From assembly GCF_904846525.1 (NCBI RefSeq), contig NZ_CAJHAZ010000003.1, positions 124,001 through 188,000 on the forward strand: a stretch of 64,000 bases of DNA, read 5' to 3'. Positions 16,908-26,641 of this stretch are shown here, in pieces. The number at the start of each line of letters is the position of its first letter. Position 1 is the first letter of the stretch. The position numbers were made by a program, and so were the translations under genes. The notes below the pieces were generated by a model. The model was not told where the DNA came from and searched no databases. It saw only the letters and a program-made list of their open reading frames with translations. Source of the DNA: Psychrobacter sp. 1044 (GTDB taxonomy: Bacteria > Pseudomonadota > Gammaproteobacteria > Pseudomonadales > Moraxellaceae).

Positions 16908-19457
16908 ATGAGTAGCACTGATACCTTAACGCCATCTCAAACCTCGACAAATGCACAGGTTTTGGATGCAACCACACACGCGAATATTCACGACAAGCTT
17001 GCTCGCGCGCTTGGCATTAAGACTGCTCAAGTCAATGCGTTTGTCAAACTTTACGATGAAGGCGCGACCGTTCCATTTATTGCCCGTTACCGTAAAGAAA
17101 AGACGCAGAATCTTGACGATGCGCAATTGCGCGCGCTTGAGAAGTCTCTTAATTATGAGCGTGACATGGCCACCCGTCGCCTCAAAATTACCGAGCTGCT
17201 CAGCACGCAGGGCAATTTGACTGACGAGCTGCAGACGCGTATCGATAATGCGACGTCGAAACTTGAGCTTGAAGACATCTACTTGCCATACCGCCCGCGT
17301 CGTCGTTCACCAGCTGCCAAAGCACGTGCTGCTGGTCTTGATGTGGCAGCGCAAGCCGTCTTGACGCAAGAAATCACGCCGACCGATGCGCTAGCAGACT
17401 ATCAAGTACAATCTAGCATTACCGATGATAGTGGTAATGAGATCGAAGTTGATTTTAGCGATATCACCAAGCAATTGGCTGGCGTACAAGCCATCATCGT
17501 TGATGAATGGACGCAGGCTTTGGCTTTGCTAGACAACTTGCGCAGTGGCTTTGCCAAGACGGCGAGTATCGTATCTGCCGTTGCCAGTGAAGAAAAACGT
17601 GAAGTCGGCGAGAAATTCAAAGATTACTTCGAGCATAGTGAAAGCCTTGCGCGTCTGCCGAATCATCGTTTATTAGCGATGCTACGTGGTCGTCAAGAAA
17701 ACGTCTTAGGTCTTAAAATCGAAGGCGAAGACGCACCCTTTATCGAAAAAATCATTAAGCATTTTGACGTTGATACAAAAGCTCCAGCCGAGCGTCAAGA
17801 GTTTTTGACAGAAGCGGCGACGAGTTTGTGGAAAGACAAATGGCGTCCGCATATTGAACACCGTTTATTGACAGAAAAACGTCTGACCGCTGAAGCTGAC
17901 GCGATTGACGTGTTTGCTAATAATTTACAGCACTTATTAATGTCAGCGCCTGCCGGTCGTAAAGTGATTTTAGGTGTTGATCCTGGCATTCGTCATGGCG
18001 TAAAAATGGCCATCGTCGATGCTCAAGGTCACGTTATGTTAGACAGTGAAGACAAGCCTGTCGTCGCAACCGTTTATCCATTTGCCCCTGATAATAAAAT
18101 GGATGAAGCCAAAAAAGTCATCGATGAATTATTAAGTACTTACCACGTTGATTTGGTGGCTATCGGTAATGGTACGGCGAGCCGCGAAACAGATGCGATG
18201 ATTAAAGAAATTTTGGCTGCCAACTCTGAGCTACAAGCCAAGTCAGTTATCGTCAATGAGTCAGGTGCTTCTGTCTATTCAGCCAGTGAGCTTGCCACTG
18301 ATGAGCTTGGTAACTTAGACGTTTCGGTACGCGGTGCGGTTTCTATCGCCCGTCGCTTGCAAGACCCTTTATCAGAATTGGTCAAGGTTGATCCAAAAGC
18401 CATTGGCGTTGGTCAATATCAGCATGATGTTAACCAAACACAATTGGCAGATAGTCTTGATAAAGTCACGCAAGATAGCGTAAATGCGGTTGGCGTTGAT
18501 GTAAATACCGCAAGCCCTGCTATCTTGGCACATATCGCTGGTTTGAATAAAAACGTCGCGCAGCAAATCGTGACCTATCGTAAAGAGCATGGTGCTTTTG
18601 ACAGTCGTGAATCATTAAAAAACGTTCCACGCTTAGGCGCTAAGACCTTTGAACAAGCAGCAGGCTTCTTGCGTATCCATGGTGGTAGTAATCCCCTTGA
18701 TGCCACTGGTGTGCATCCAGAAAGCTATGCGCTGGTCGATAGCTTATTGGCACAAACTGGTAAAGCATTGCCAGAAGTCATCGGTAATGACGGCATATTA
18801 AATACGATAGATACCACTGCACTGGCTGCTAATGATGACAATATTAGTGTAACTGCTATCATCGAGGAGCTAGCCAAACCAGCACGCGACCCACGTCCTG
18901 AATTTAAGACTGCTAACTTCCGTGAAGACGTTAACAGTATTAAAGACTTGAGCGAGGGCATGCAGCTTGAAGGCGTGGTGACCAATGTGACAGCCTTTGG
19001 TTGCTTCGTTGATGTTGGCGTCCATCAGGACGGTTTGGTACATATCTCACAAATGGCCAATGACTTTGTCGCTGACCCGATGAACCGCGTCAAGCCTGGC
19101 GATATCGTCTCGGTACGTGTCATCTCTATCGATGAAAAACGTGGTCGTATTGGCTTTAGTATGAAACCTGAAATCGAAAAGCCAGTACGCTCAGCAGCGA
19201 AAGCGGCTGAAAGTACTGGTAATGATGAGAAAGTCAGTCGTCCACGTAGCGATCATGCAAATAGCAAACGCCCGAACAGTAGCCGTCCAGCGGCTGACAA
19301 GCGCCCGTCGAAATCTCGCGGTAATCGTCAGGATAAAGACAATGCTAATAATGATCGTAGCAAAGCGCCAAGGGCTGATAAAGCAGAAGCACCTAGCAAA
19401 ATGGGTACGCTTGGGGCGCTGTTACAGGAAGCTGGTGTGACTAAAACCAAAAAATAG
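16908..19457 (+). CDS. tex: Tex family RNA-binding transcription accessory protein
   Basis: Tex is a highly conserved nucleic-acid-binding protein linked to transcription fidelity and, in pathogens, toxin expression. The order of domains is clear: helical N terminus (VPFIARYRKEKTQNLDDAQLRALEKSL), the YqgF/RNase H-like domain (VILGVDPGIRHGVKMAIVD), helix-hairpin-helix motifs (VDVNTASPAILAHIAGLNKNVAQQIV...), and an S1 RNA-binding domain (GMQLEGVVTNVTAFGCFVDVGVHQDGLVHISQMA). At 849 residues it exceeds E. coli YhgF (773) by a lysine/arginine/serine-rich tail of about 85 residues, a recurring feature in this genome (compare pcnB). The start follows an extended -10 promoter, and a strong terminator lies downstream. 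Confidence 0.95.
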   Translation: MSSTDTLTPSQTSTNAQVLDATTHANIHDKLARALGIKTAQVNAFVKLYDEGATVPFIARYRKEKTQNLDDAQLRALEKSLNYERDMATRRLKITELLSTQGNLTDELQTRIDNATSKLELEDIYLPYRPRRRSPAAKARAAGLDVAAQAVLTQEITPTDALADYQVQSSITDDSGNEIEVDFSDITKQLAGVQAIIVDEWTQALALLDNLRSGFAKTASIVSAVASEEKREVGEKFKDYFEHSESLARLPNHRLLAMLRGRQENVLGLKIEGEDAPFIEKIIKHFDVDTKAPAERQEFLTEAATSLWKDKWRPHIEHRLLTEKRLTAEADAIDVFANNLQHLLMSAPAGRKVILGVDPGIRHGVKMAIVDAQGHVMLDSEDKPVVATVYPFAPDNKMDEAKKVIDELLSTYHVDLVAIGNGTASRETDAMIKEILAANSELQAKSVIVNESGASVYSASELATDELGNLDVSVRGAVSIARRLQDPLSELVKVDPKAIGVGQYQHDVNQTQLADSLDKVTQDSVNAVGVDVNTASPAILAHIAGLNKNVAQQIVTYRKEHGAFDSRESLKNVPRLGAKTFEQAAGFLRIHGGSNPLDATGVHPESYALVDSLLAQTGKALPEVIGNDGILNTIDTTALAANDDNISVTAIIEELAKPARDPRPEFKTANFREDVNSIKDLSEGMQLEGVVTNVTAFGCFVDVGVHQDGLVHISQMANDFVADPMNRVKPGDIVSVRVISIDEKRGRIGFSMKPEIEKPVRSAAKAAESTGNDEKVSRPRSDHANSKRPNSSRPAADKRPSKSRGNRQDKDNANNDRSKAPRADKAEAPSKMGTLGALLQEAGVTKTKK

Positions 19458-19474
19458 TTAATATTAATAGTGAT

Positions 19475-19504
19475 AAAAAAGGCAGCCATTAGGCTGCCTT
19501 TTTT
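19475..19504. terminator. terminator after tex
   Basis: AAAAAAGGCAGCC and GGCTGCCTTTTTT pair perfectly (13 bp) around ATTA. Confidence 0.93.
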
Positions 19505-19631
19505 ATGGAATTTATTTAAAAGTAGAAATTGTTAATGAACACTGATAACTGCTCAAACCTAACTCGCTGAATAACCTCTTCTGCGTGATTTCAGTTAACA
19601 GCGGGGTTCATATCGTACTTTATTTCGTATT

Positions 19632-20048
19632 CTATAATTCTTCTGTGGCTTCTTCAGCTTCTTGTAATTCTTCTTGTGTGTCTAACGAGTCTTCTTCTTG
19701 CATCGCTTCTTCAGAATCTTGAATCAACTCCTGCTCGGCATCCATTGCTTCTTGCATCGCTTCTTCAGAATCTTGAATCAACTCCTGCTCGGCATCCATT
19801 GCTTCTTGCTCAGCACTGTTGTTAACGTTTGCTCTTGAGATAATCTGTGTCTCACTAATCTGAAATGGGCTAGATTGATTGTCTGCTGAGGCATTATTTG
19901 TATTGTCACCTTCCATCTCAAGTGTGGTGGCGGTAGCCGCTGCTTGCACATCTACTGCCGCAGTATCAGCAGGTGCTGCCATAGCCAAACTTGGGATAGT
20001 GAGCGCAGCGCCGATCAGTAGCGATAAAGATAGAGTACTTTTTTTCAT
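19632..20048 (-). CDS. exported acidic repeat protein of unknown function
   Basis: A protein of 138 residues, not recognised. It has a good signal peptide (MKKSTLSLSLLIGAALTIPSL... cleaved at AMA or AAPA). The mature part is Ala/Thr-rich, then extremely acidic, containing two identical 18-residue units EAMDAEQELIQDSEEAMQ followed by a degenerate Glu-rich end. The sequence has almost no aromatic residues, suggesting an extended or coiled periplasmic peptide, possibly metal-binding. AAGGAATT precedes the start. The repeat units are identical at DNA level (see the tandem repeat), so copy number may vary between strains. Confidence 0.75.
   Translation of the reverse strand: MKKSTLSLSLLIGAALTIPSLAMAAPADTAAVDVQAAATATTLEMEGDNTNNASADNQSSPFQISETQIISRANVNNSAEQEAMDAEQELIQDSEEAMQEAMDAEQELIQDSEEAMQEEDSLDTQEELQEAEEATEEL
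19701..19808. repeat. perfect 54-bp tandem duplication within the acidic protein gene
   Basis: Bases 19701-19754 and 19755-19808 are identical and in frame, adding exactly 18 residues. Perfect identity points to a recent duplication or active slippage. Confidence 0.93.
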
Positions 20049-20502
20049 TAATCAATTCCTTAATTTACAATCTTATAATGTCAGTTTAAAAAATTTCAAA
20101 CTTGACGCTTATGTTGCTAACTGCTGTATACAGCCGTTGCATATCACACATTCATTTAGTAATTCAAATCTATATATTTAATATATCTAACATTTAATTG
20201 GTAGACAAAATAAAATCATGATAACCATTAAGAGACTATCATGATGGATTTGGATAAAGAGCTTTATAAGCTGACCTAAATCAGTGATAAAAATCTAAAA
20301 GGGAGAATACCAATTAAACAAGCGTTAGTTCAGTAGTCCATAGATTAAAATTCTAACAGACGGATGTTAGCAGGTGACTTTGTGCAACTATTGTATGGTT
20401 ATTGTCAGATAGGAAAATAGCATTATTTTCTACTTTCATATCTCTAATTTTTATAGCAATGATGTCTCAACGAATCTCGTTCGTCTGTATTTCATTAAAG
20501 TC
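20049..20502. other. intergenic region
   Basis: AT-rich with no ORF. It includes the promoter side of the acidic protein gene and an inverted repeat, ATCATGATA at 20215-20223 and TATCATGAT at 20237-20245, with arms 13 bp apart. This could be a weak operator or a hairpin. Confidence 0.45.
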
Positions 20503-21339
20503 TTATTCAATAACGATATACTTGCCAGTGTTTGAATCAACGACGCGTTGTTGAATGCTACTAGGAACACGAATGACTGGGAAGGTTTGATTGATTTCAG
20601 TATTGTCGATGACCTCCGCATCTGCTTCTTCACCAACGATTACAGTACGGTTAGCCTCGTCTTCGATAGCAATGGCTGTACCTGACGCTGTGTTTACTCG
20701 CTTGATTTGATCTTTCGGTACGATGATGACTTCTTTGACACTATATTTAGTAGGGCGGATAACACGTGTGGTTTCAACGATGACAGGCTCTACACGGCGA
20801 TCTTCGATAATCGCGAGTTGTGCTTCTGGTGCTGTAGCTTCTTTTGTTTCGCTCATAATAGGCGTTGGAAACTTGGCACCGAAGTGGTTATCGCACTGCT
20901 GCATGCTTAAGCGTACTGGATTGCCAGCCTTATCCATATAGACATTGACAGGCATATCAGCGGCGATAGGGACGTATTTCCCAACCAATGCACCCGAAAC
21001 ACCATAGCGACCATTTGACTGCCCAACTCCTAAATCACAAGCACCTGCTGAGTAATCACTGGCTGTTAAGTTGTTTGCATTGACCACTGTTTGAGGAATC
21101 ATTACTTCAGACAAGCGCATTTTTTTGACAGTCGCTTCACCTGCTTGGCGCTTTGGATTTTGATAAGTATAAGGGGTATAAAATTTGGCCGAACCATCTT
21201 TGACAGCGCTCACACACTCCTCATAACTGTCATAGCCAACATTGCCGTGGCTATCGGTAGTCATAGCGGCGTTAGCAGAGCTTGCAAACATAGCAAGACT
21301 GGATGTCATCACAGCAGCGGTTAATATATTCATTTTCAT
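20503..21339 (-). CDS. secreted protein of unknown function
   Basis: A protein of 278 residues, not recognised. It begins with a signal peptide (MKMNILTAAVMTSSLAMFASSANA, cleavage at ANA). The first half of the mature part has four cysteines that could form two disulfides (YEECVSAV, GACDLG, MQQCDNH region) and resembles an outer-membrane surface domain. The second half is Val/Ile/Glu-rich with alternating hydrophobic and charged residues (VIVETTRVIRPTKYSVKEVIIVPKDQIKRV), suggesting beta strands. AAGGACAT lies before the ATG. It stands alone, with the acidic exported protein further along the same strand. It is probably a lineage-specific envelope protein. Confidence 0.7.
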   Translation of the reverse strand: MKMNILTAAVMTSSLAMFASSANAAMTTDSHGNVGYDSYEECVSAVKDGSAKFYTPYTYQNPKRQAGEATVKKMRLSEVMIPQTVVNANNLTASDYSAGACDLGVGQSNGRYGVSGALVGKYVPIAADMPVNVYMDKAGNPVRLSMQQCDNHFGAKFPTPIMSETKEATAPEAQLAIIEDRRVEPVIVETTRVIRPTKYSVKEVIIVPKDQIKRVNTASGTAIAIEDEANRTVIVGEEADAEVIDNTEINQTFPVIRVPSSIQQRVVDSNTGKYIVIE

Positions 21340-21743
21340 TATTATGTCCTTTTAATTGGATGAGGGTCTATTGATTTATTCCAAATTTATGATAGATAAG
21401 TAAAACTTAATTTTTATTAATATGATTTTTATTGCACTAGAAAATTACTCTGACGCGTTTAAAGCCTAAATAAAATGTTAATGAGCCAATTATTCCTCTC
21501 AAAGCTGCTATACAATATGTAGTAAAAAAATATGGGATAAAAAATTGCCTAACTTCTTTTATCCTAAGTTTTTTATCCTACGTCATTCACTGCAATATGG
21601 CTGTGACATTACTCTAGAAATGTGTAGCTTAATGTATTAAAAAGGCAAGAATTGGCAATATCATTTACCAAAGAATCACGTTATTATTATTTATTAACAA
21701 TCGCTCAAAAGATTGCAATGTGAATAATGAGAAAAAATAGGCA
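21340..21743. other. intergenic region, nothing identified
   Basis: AT-rich. No ORF, strong hairpin or repeat was seen apart from a short TTTTATCCTA direct repeat near 21560-21585. Confidence 0.4.
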
Positions 21744-21776
21744 ATAAAAAACCGTATCTCGTTGCTAAGATACGGT
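21744..21776 (-). terminator. terminator of the saccharopine-dehydrogenase-like gene
   Basis: On the minus strand ACCGTATCT and AGATACGGT pair (9 bp, 8-base loop) and are followed by TTTTTT. Confidence 0.85.
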
Positions 21777-21827
21777 CATTACTTAGATATTAAGAAGTAG
21801 ATTGCTTCGATTTATAAATGGGTCATC

Positions 21828-23120
21828 TTACGAATCGACAACTTCAAAACTAAGACCCGCATGCTCTTCTAAACGCGCTAGTAGATGCTTACCCATGGCA
21901 GAGGCTGGCGTCCAAAAACCACCACCAATTTCTTCTTTGCTGATATCTTGTGCTAAGCATAACGCTGCTTGCGCTAGCATACGCGAGGTACTGCCGTAAC
22001 CTGGATCTTTATCACCCGTTACTTTCGTATTGATGGTGTCTTTATTAGCCGTTTCTCCAAAGAGGCGAATGTCAAAGTAGCCGTTTGCTTGCTCTTCTGC
22101 AGACGGACCAGAACCTGACTTGGGTAGCACGTGCTTAGCTAATAATTCACGGCTCGGTTTGACCATCATAGCAGTGGCAAATCCAAACAAGCCGGCGCTC
22201 ATTGCATAGCTTGATAATTGACCTTTTACACCATCTTGCATCCACATTGCTTCGTCATATTTAAAGTCACGACCATATTCATAGTTAAGCAATTGGTTGG
22301 TGCGATGCACGATACGGGTATTGATGCTAGCCATGACAAAAGGCGCAAGCCAGCGTTTGTGCTTACTATCGTATTCTGGCTTACTGACATTAGCTTGGCG
22401 CACGTTTGGCGCATCTTTATCATCATTGAGTAGATAAGGATTTGCTACCTGCTTACGACGTGACTTGTCCTTTCCGACTTCCTCAAAAATAGTCGCCATC
22501 GAGGCAATGGTGCCACCTGATAGACCGCCTTTCGCCGCTTTGACACGCATATGAATCACATCGCAGGCGCGACCAAATTTCTCTTCTGCTTGGGTTTGGG
22601 TAAAGTAGACGCCCAAATCCGATGGAATCGAATCAAAGCCACACGAGTTGACAATACGAGCGCCGCTTTGCTTTGCCGCGTCCTGATACTTGTCCATCAT
22701 ATCTTTGATAAAGATAGCTTCACCAGTGAGGTCGACATAATCTGTCCCATGAGTGGTACAAGATTTGATCAGCGGCTCACCGTATTTAAGATAAGGACCG
22801 ACGGTTGAAATGATGACTTGGGTTTGTTTGGTCATCTCATCAAGGCTATCCGCATCGTCACTATTAGCAAGAATAATATCGACAGTGCTGCCAAGTTTAG
22901 ATTGCAAGTCGTTCAGTTTTGCTTCATCACGCCCAGCAATCGCCCACGTGACATCGGCGCCATCTTTGTCTTTAGTATTAGATAAAAACTCTGTTAAATA
23001 GTGTGCTGTGATTTGACCAACAAAGCTGGTTGCACCATATAAGACGACCGCGTAAGGACGCTTTTCATCGCTGCGCTGTTGTGTATTGTTTGAGGTATCC
23101 GTATTAGTATTGGTATCCAT
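21828..23120 (-). CDS. saccharopine dehydrogenase-like / trans-acting enoyl reductase family protein
   Basis: A 430-residue protein with an N-terminal Rossmann fold (YAVVLYGATSFVGQITAHYL, then WAIAGRDEAKLNDLQ) and a C-terminal part typical of the COG3268 group, which includes the mycobacterial trans-acting enoyl reductase. Useful markers are YGEPLIKSCTTHGTDYVDLTGE and ARIVNSCGFDSIPSDLGVYF. NAD(P)-dependent reduction of a lipid-like substrate is likely, but the substrate is not known. The first 20 residues are low complexity (repeated D, T, N). It is a monocistronic unit with its own terminator. Confidence 0.82.
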   Translation of the reverse strand: MDTNTNTDTSNNTQQRSDEKRPYAVVLYGATSFVGQITAHYLTEFLSNTKDKDGADVTWAIAGRDEAKLNDLQSKLGSTVDIILANSDDADSLDEMTKQTQVIISTVGPYLKYGEPLIKSCTTHGTDYVDLTGEAIFIKDMMDKYQDAAKQSGARIVNSCGFDSIPSDLGVYFTQTQAEEKFGRACDVIHMRVKAAKGGLSGGTIASMATIFEEVGKDKSRRKQVANPYLLNDDKDAPNVRQANVSKPEYDSKHKRWLAPFVMASINTRIVHRTNQLLNYEYGRDFKYDEAMWMQDGVKGQLSSYAMSAGLFGFATAMMVKPSRELLAKHVLPKSGSGPSAEEQANGYFDIRLFGETANKDTINTKVTGDKDPGYGSTSRMLAQAALCLAQDISKEEIGGGFWTPASAMGKHLLARLEEHAGLSFEVVDS

Positions 23121-23680
23121 ATTTATTATCCTTAATAGCTATTTTGATGAGTCGTGTGACGTTTAAAATTTATTGCCATTTAACAGTCAGAATTTGAAGT
23201 CTGATTTTTTTTGATAGAAATCATATTATCTATATAAGTCATGACTCAGATTTATATCTGCCTGAAAAAGATATATTAAAGTATTTTTGACCAGTAAAAA
23301 TGACTTGTAAGTTACTGTTTATAGCAGATTATATGATGAAAATGTTGATGGCTAAGTGATAACTAACCATCTATACACATAACTCCCATAAAGGGATGAA
23401 AAAAAGGTTCGATGTTAAGATTTGCTACAAAGGTTACATAACCTACCGATATCATTACCAAAATGAACGTTTTCTAAAGATAAATATTGCTAATCTATGG
23501 TCGTAAGCAGTATTAATGGTTAAAAAATTAATAAATATCAAAAAAACAACAAGTAAAGAAAAAGGAATCTTAGAGAGAGCAAGGTACTCATTAATAATAG
23601 TAGTTATTTCTTATTAATACTTGTCCATTGCATCAATCTAAATATCTGGTTTTCTAATAATAATTTTTAAGGAGAAGGTT
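23121..23680. other. intergenic region before the DUF1328 gene
   Basis: Strongly AT-rich 560 bp without an ORF. No clear terminator, tRNA-like structure or repeat seen. Confidence 0.4.
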
Positions 23681-23836
23681 ATGTTTCGCTGGGCTATTAT
23701 TTTTGCCGTGATCGCACTGTTAGCAAGTTTATTGGGTTTTGGCGGTGTCGCAGGATTGTCTGCTAATTTGGCATATATTTTCTTAGCAGTCGCTGTTATT
23801 TTATTTATTGTGGCATTTGTAAGCCGCAAGATGTAA
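23681..23836 (+). CDS. DUF1328 small membrane protein (YtjA-like)
   Basis: A protein of 51 residues starting [20 protein letters not shown], with two hydrophobic helices separated by [11 protein letters not shown] and ending FVSRKM. This is the DUF1328 (YtjA) pattern, a tiny inner-membrane protein often linked to stress conditions. The ribosome site AAGGAGAAGG is near-perfect, 4-8 nt before the ATG. It is followed at once by a very strong palindromic terminator. The family match and ribosome site make it a real gene despite its size. Confidence 0.88.
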   Translation: MFRWAIIFAVIALLASLLGFGGVAGLSANLAYIFLAVAVILFIVAFVSRKM

Positions 23837-23853
23837 TTAATACCTGTAGATTG

Positions 23854-23903
23854 TTAAATACCAAAAAAAAGTCCTCAATTGAGGACTTTTTTTTGGTATT
23901 TAA
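23854..23903. terminator. perfect 50-bp palindrome acting as bidirectional terminator
   Basis: Two 25-base arms meet with no mismatch at CAA/TTG; the core is GTCCTCAATTGAGGAC between A8 and T8. It serves the DUF1328 gene (+) and phhB (-). Confidence 0.93.
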
Positions 23904-23957
23904 TAATGTATTTACTAATAAAGGATTTTTATAAACATTATAAAAACAAACACATCA

Positions 23958-24626
<669 letters not shown>

Positions 24627-24920
24627 CTATAGCAAGTCTTGGTAATCAGGATGTTTGCTGATATATGACGAGACAAATGAGCACTGTGGTATCACTTTTT
24701 TATTCTGTTCACGAGCATAGTTGAGGGCATGCTTGACCAATGCTGAGCCAATACCGCGCCCGCCTAGCTCCTGAGGTACGATAGTATGATCATAAACTAA
24801 TGTATCGTCACGCTCTTGATAGCTAATATAGCCAGTATAACCGTCAATAGAGGTTTCAAAGCGTTTAGCTTGTTCATCATGGGTAATGGTTAGGTTTTGT
24901 TCAGAGTTTTGATTTTTCAT
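24627..24920 (-). CDS. small GNAT-type N-acetyltransferase (YjdJ-like)
   Basis: A 97-residue protein of the short GNAT group (Acetyltransf_CG). It contains the beta-rich GYTGYISYQERDDTLVYDHTIVP and the acetyl-CoA-binding loop QELGGRGIGSALVKHAL, then KVIPQCSFVSSYISKHPDY. The CSF...Y...HP ending is typical of these minimal acetyltransferases, whose substrates are mostly unknown. GGAGA precedes the ATG. It sits alone on the minus strand. Confidence 0.88.
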   Translation of the reverse strand: MKNQNSEQNLTITHDEQAKRFETSIDGYTGYISYQERDDTLVYDHTIVPQELGGRGIGSALVKHALNYAREQNKKVIPQCSFVSSYISKHPDYQDLL

Positions 24921-25142
24921 GGATATTCTCCGTTATTATTGATTATTATCATTAAATATTATTGGTTTTTTTTGGTATGGATCAAGCGTATTTTTAAATG
25001 AAAAGAGCTTGAATGACCAAATAGATTGTTCACTAAAGTATGAGTCCTTTCGATTCACATTTATAGTTCTTTAGCGTAAGAGTCGATAGAGTAAATGTTA
25101 AGACTAAAGGGGTCTACCAGTGATCTCCATATGAGCTGCATA

Positions 25143-26492
25143 TCAAGCATAAAATAAGGCTTGGCGCATGACAGGGGGAAGATATTTACCCAATCCACGT
25201 ATAGCGGGCAGCTCTTTTTGTCTTTCTGCTACGGCATGATTTGTTTCAGTGATTGACGTAGTTTGTGAGTGTAAATAAGACTGCCATTCTTCAGCACTTG
25301 GCTTGCTAAAGTGGCGGATACGTTCCAGCATTTGCCGGAATTGTGTACCAAAGCGCCCAGTATTATAGGGTAGATTGTACTTGCGGCATATTGCTTGTAA
25401 TTGTGGTGCGATACGAGCATAGTGACTGGCTGGCATATCAGGGAAAATATGATGTTCGATTTGATGCGATAAATTACCCGTCAAAATATGAAACAGCTTA
25501 CTGCCTTGAATATTGCTGGAGCCAAGAATTTGACGCACATACCAGTCGCCTTTAGTCTCATCGGCATCGAGATGGGTATAGATATGGGCTTGTTCGGTAA
25601 AGTGTCCACAGAATATTACCGCCCATGTCCACAGATTACGAGCGATATTGGCAGTAACATTACCGCTCAGTGTAGTCATAGCACTACGCCGACCTAATGT
25701 CAGCCCTGCTAACGTGGGTAGTACAATATGATCTTTGCCTACTTGCCGTGCGATTTTGGCGAATAATGCGCGAGATTTCTGTTGCATGGTTTGGTGTCGA
25801 TCAGGGAAGTCCGCATATTCGTCGACACTGATTTGAATATCATGAAAGGCGACCGCCCACTCAAAACCTAGAGCCAATATCGCTGTTTTCAACATATTAT
25901 GGCGGTCGCTTGGCGTCCAAGGTTGCTCATCAGTCACGCGAATTAAGTGATAGCCAACGTCGTGGTCACGACCAACGATATTGGTAAAAGTATGATGCAA
26001 GTAATTATGAGAGTGTTGCCACAATGGGGCAGGACAGACAATGTCCCAATCAAACTTTTGGCTATTGAGATACGGGTGCTGCATCCAGTCATACTGACCA
26101 TGCATGACATTATGCCCAAGTTCCATATTGTTTAGGATTTTGCTGAGACTCAGTAGCGAGGTACCCAATAACCAAGTCGCGACTATTTTACGTTTTGACT
26201 GCATGCATCCAGCCGCTGCCAGTAAGCCACGCGCTGTCATCTCACTATAGACTACCGCGGCATACACTCGTTTAATGTATCGTGCGTCATCACTACCTAA
26301 TGAATCCATCACGCTTCGGTAAAGCACATTTAATTCATGAGCGAGGGCATCAGATTGCGCCTTCGGTAAGGGCGATCCTGTCAACGTTGGGTAGCGAGTC
26401 AACTGCTTTGCTTTCTGCTGTTTTGCATCAGTTAGTGTGGTCAAAACGGGTACAGCAGATTGTGCCGTAGTGACGGGTGGTAGCAAGCGCAT
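25143..26492 (-). CDS. membrane fatty acid desaturase (acyl-CoA/acyl-lipid)
   Basis: A di-iron desaturase of 449 residues with all three histidine boxes: GHNVMHGQYD (H127, H131), HSHNYLHH (H160-H167) and LSHQIEHHIFPD near residue 345. Between them lie hydrophobic segments for membrane insertion. It introduces a double bond into fatty acyl chains, which fits membrane adjustment in cold-adapted bacteria. The upstream gene on the same strand (gap 149 bp) encodes a flavin/2Fe-2S reductase that would supply electrons. The pair resembles desB with its PA4889-type reductase in Pseudomonas, where a TetR repressor (DesT) controls them; no desT is adjacent here. AAGGA precedes the ATG. Confidence 0.9.
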   Translation of the reverse strand: MRLLPPVTTAQSAVPVLTTLTDAKQQKAKQLTRYPTLTGSPLPKAQSDALAHELNVLYRSVMDSLGSDDARYIKRVYAAVVYSEMTARGLLAAAGCMQSKRKIVATWLLGTSLLSLSKILNNMELGHNVMHGQYDWMQHPYLNSQKFDWDIVCPAPLWQHSHNYLHHTFTNIVGRDHDVGYHLIRVTDEQPWTPSDRHNMLKTAILALGFEWAVAFHDIQISVDEYADFPDRHQTMQQKSRALFAKIARQVGKDHIVLPTLAGLTLGRRSAMTTLSGNVTANIARNLWTWAVIFCGHFTEQAHIYTHLDADETKGDWYVRQILGSSNIQGSKLFHILTGNLSHQIEHHIFPDMPASHYARIAPQLQAICRKYNLPYNTGRFGTQFRQMLERIRHFSKPSAEEWQSYLHSQTTSITETNHAVAERQKELPAIRGLGKYLPPVMRQALFYA

Positions 26493-26641
26493 AAATAATC
26501 CTTAACCGAAATGGTACGGAGAGTCGGTACTGGGTTCGGTTCAATAAGTTGTTTAAGTTTTTACCGTAGGCTATAAGGTAACAGCAGGCTGTGTTTCTAT
26601 CTTACGAGCCGTTATGAGTATTTATTTTTATCACCGTGTTG

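Noticed and set aside
23400..23420. GGTTCGATG as a possible tRNA T-loop
   Set aside because: No acceptor, D or anticodon stems can be drawn around it; no tRNA was found anywhere in the window.
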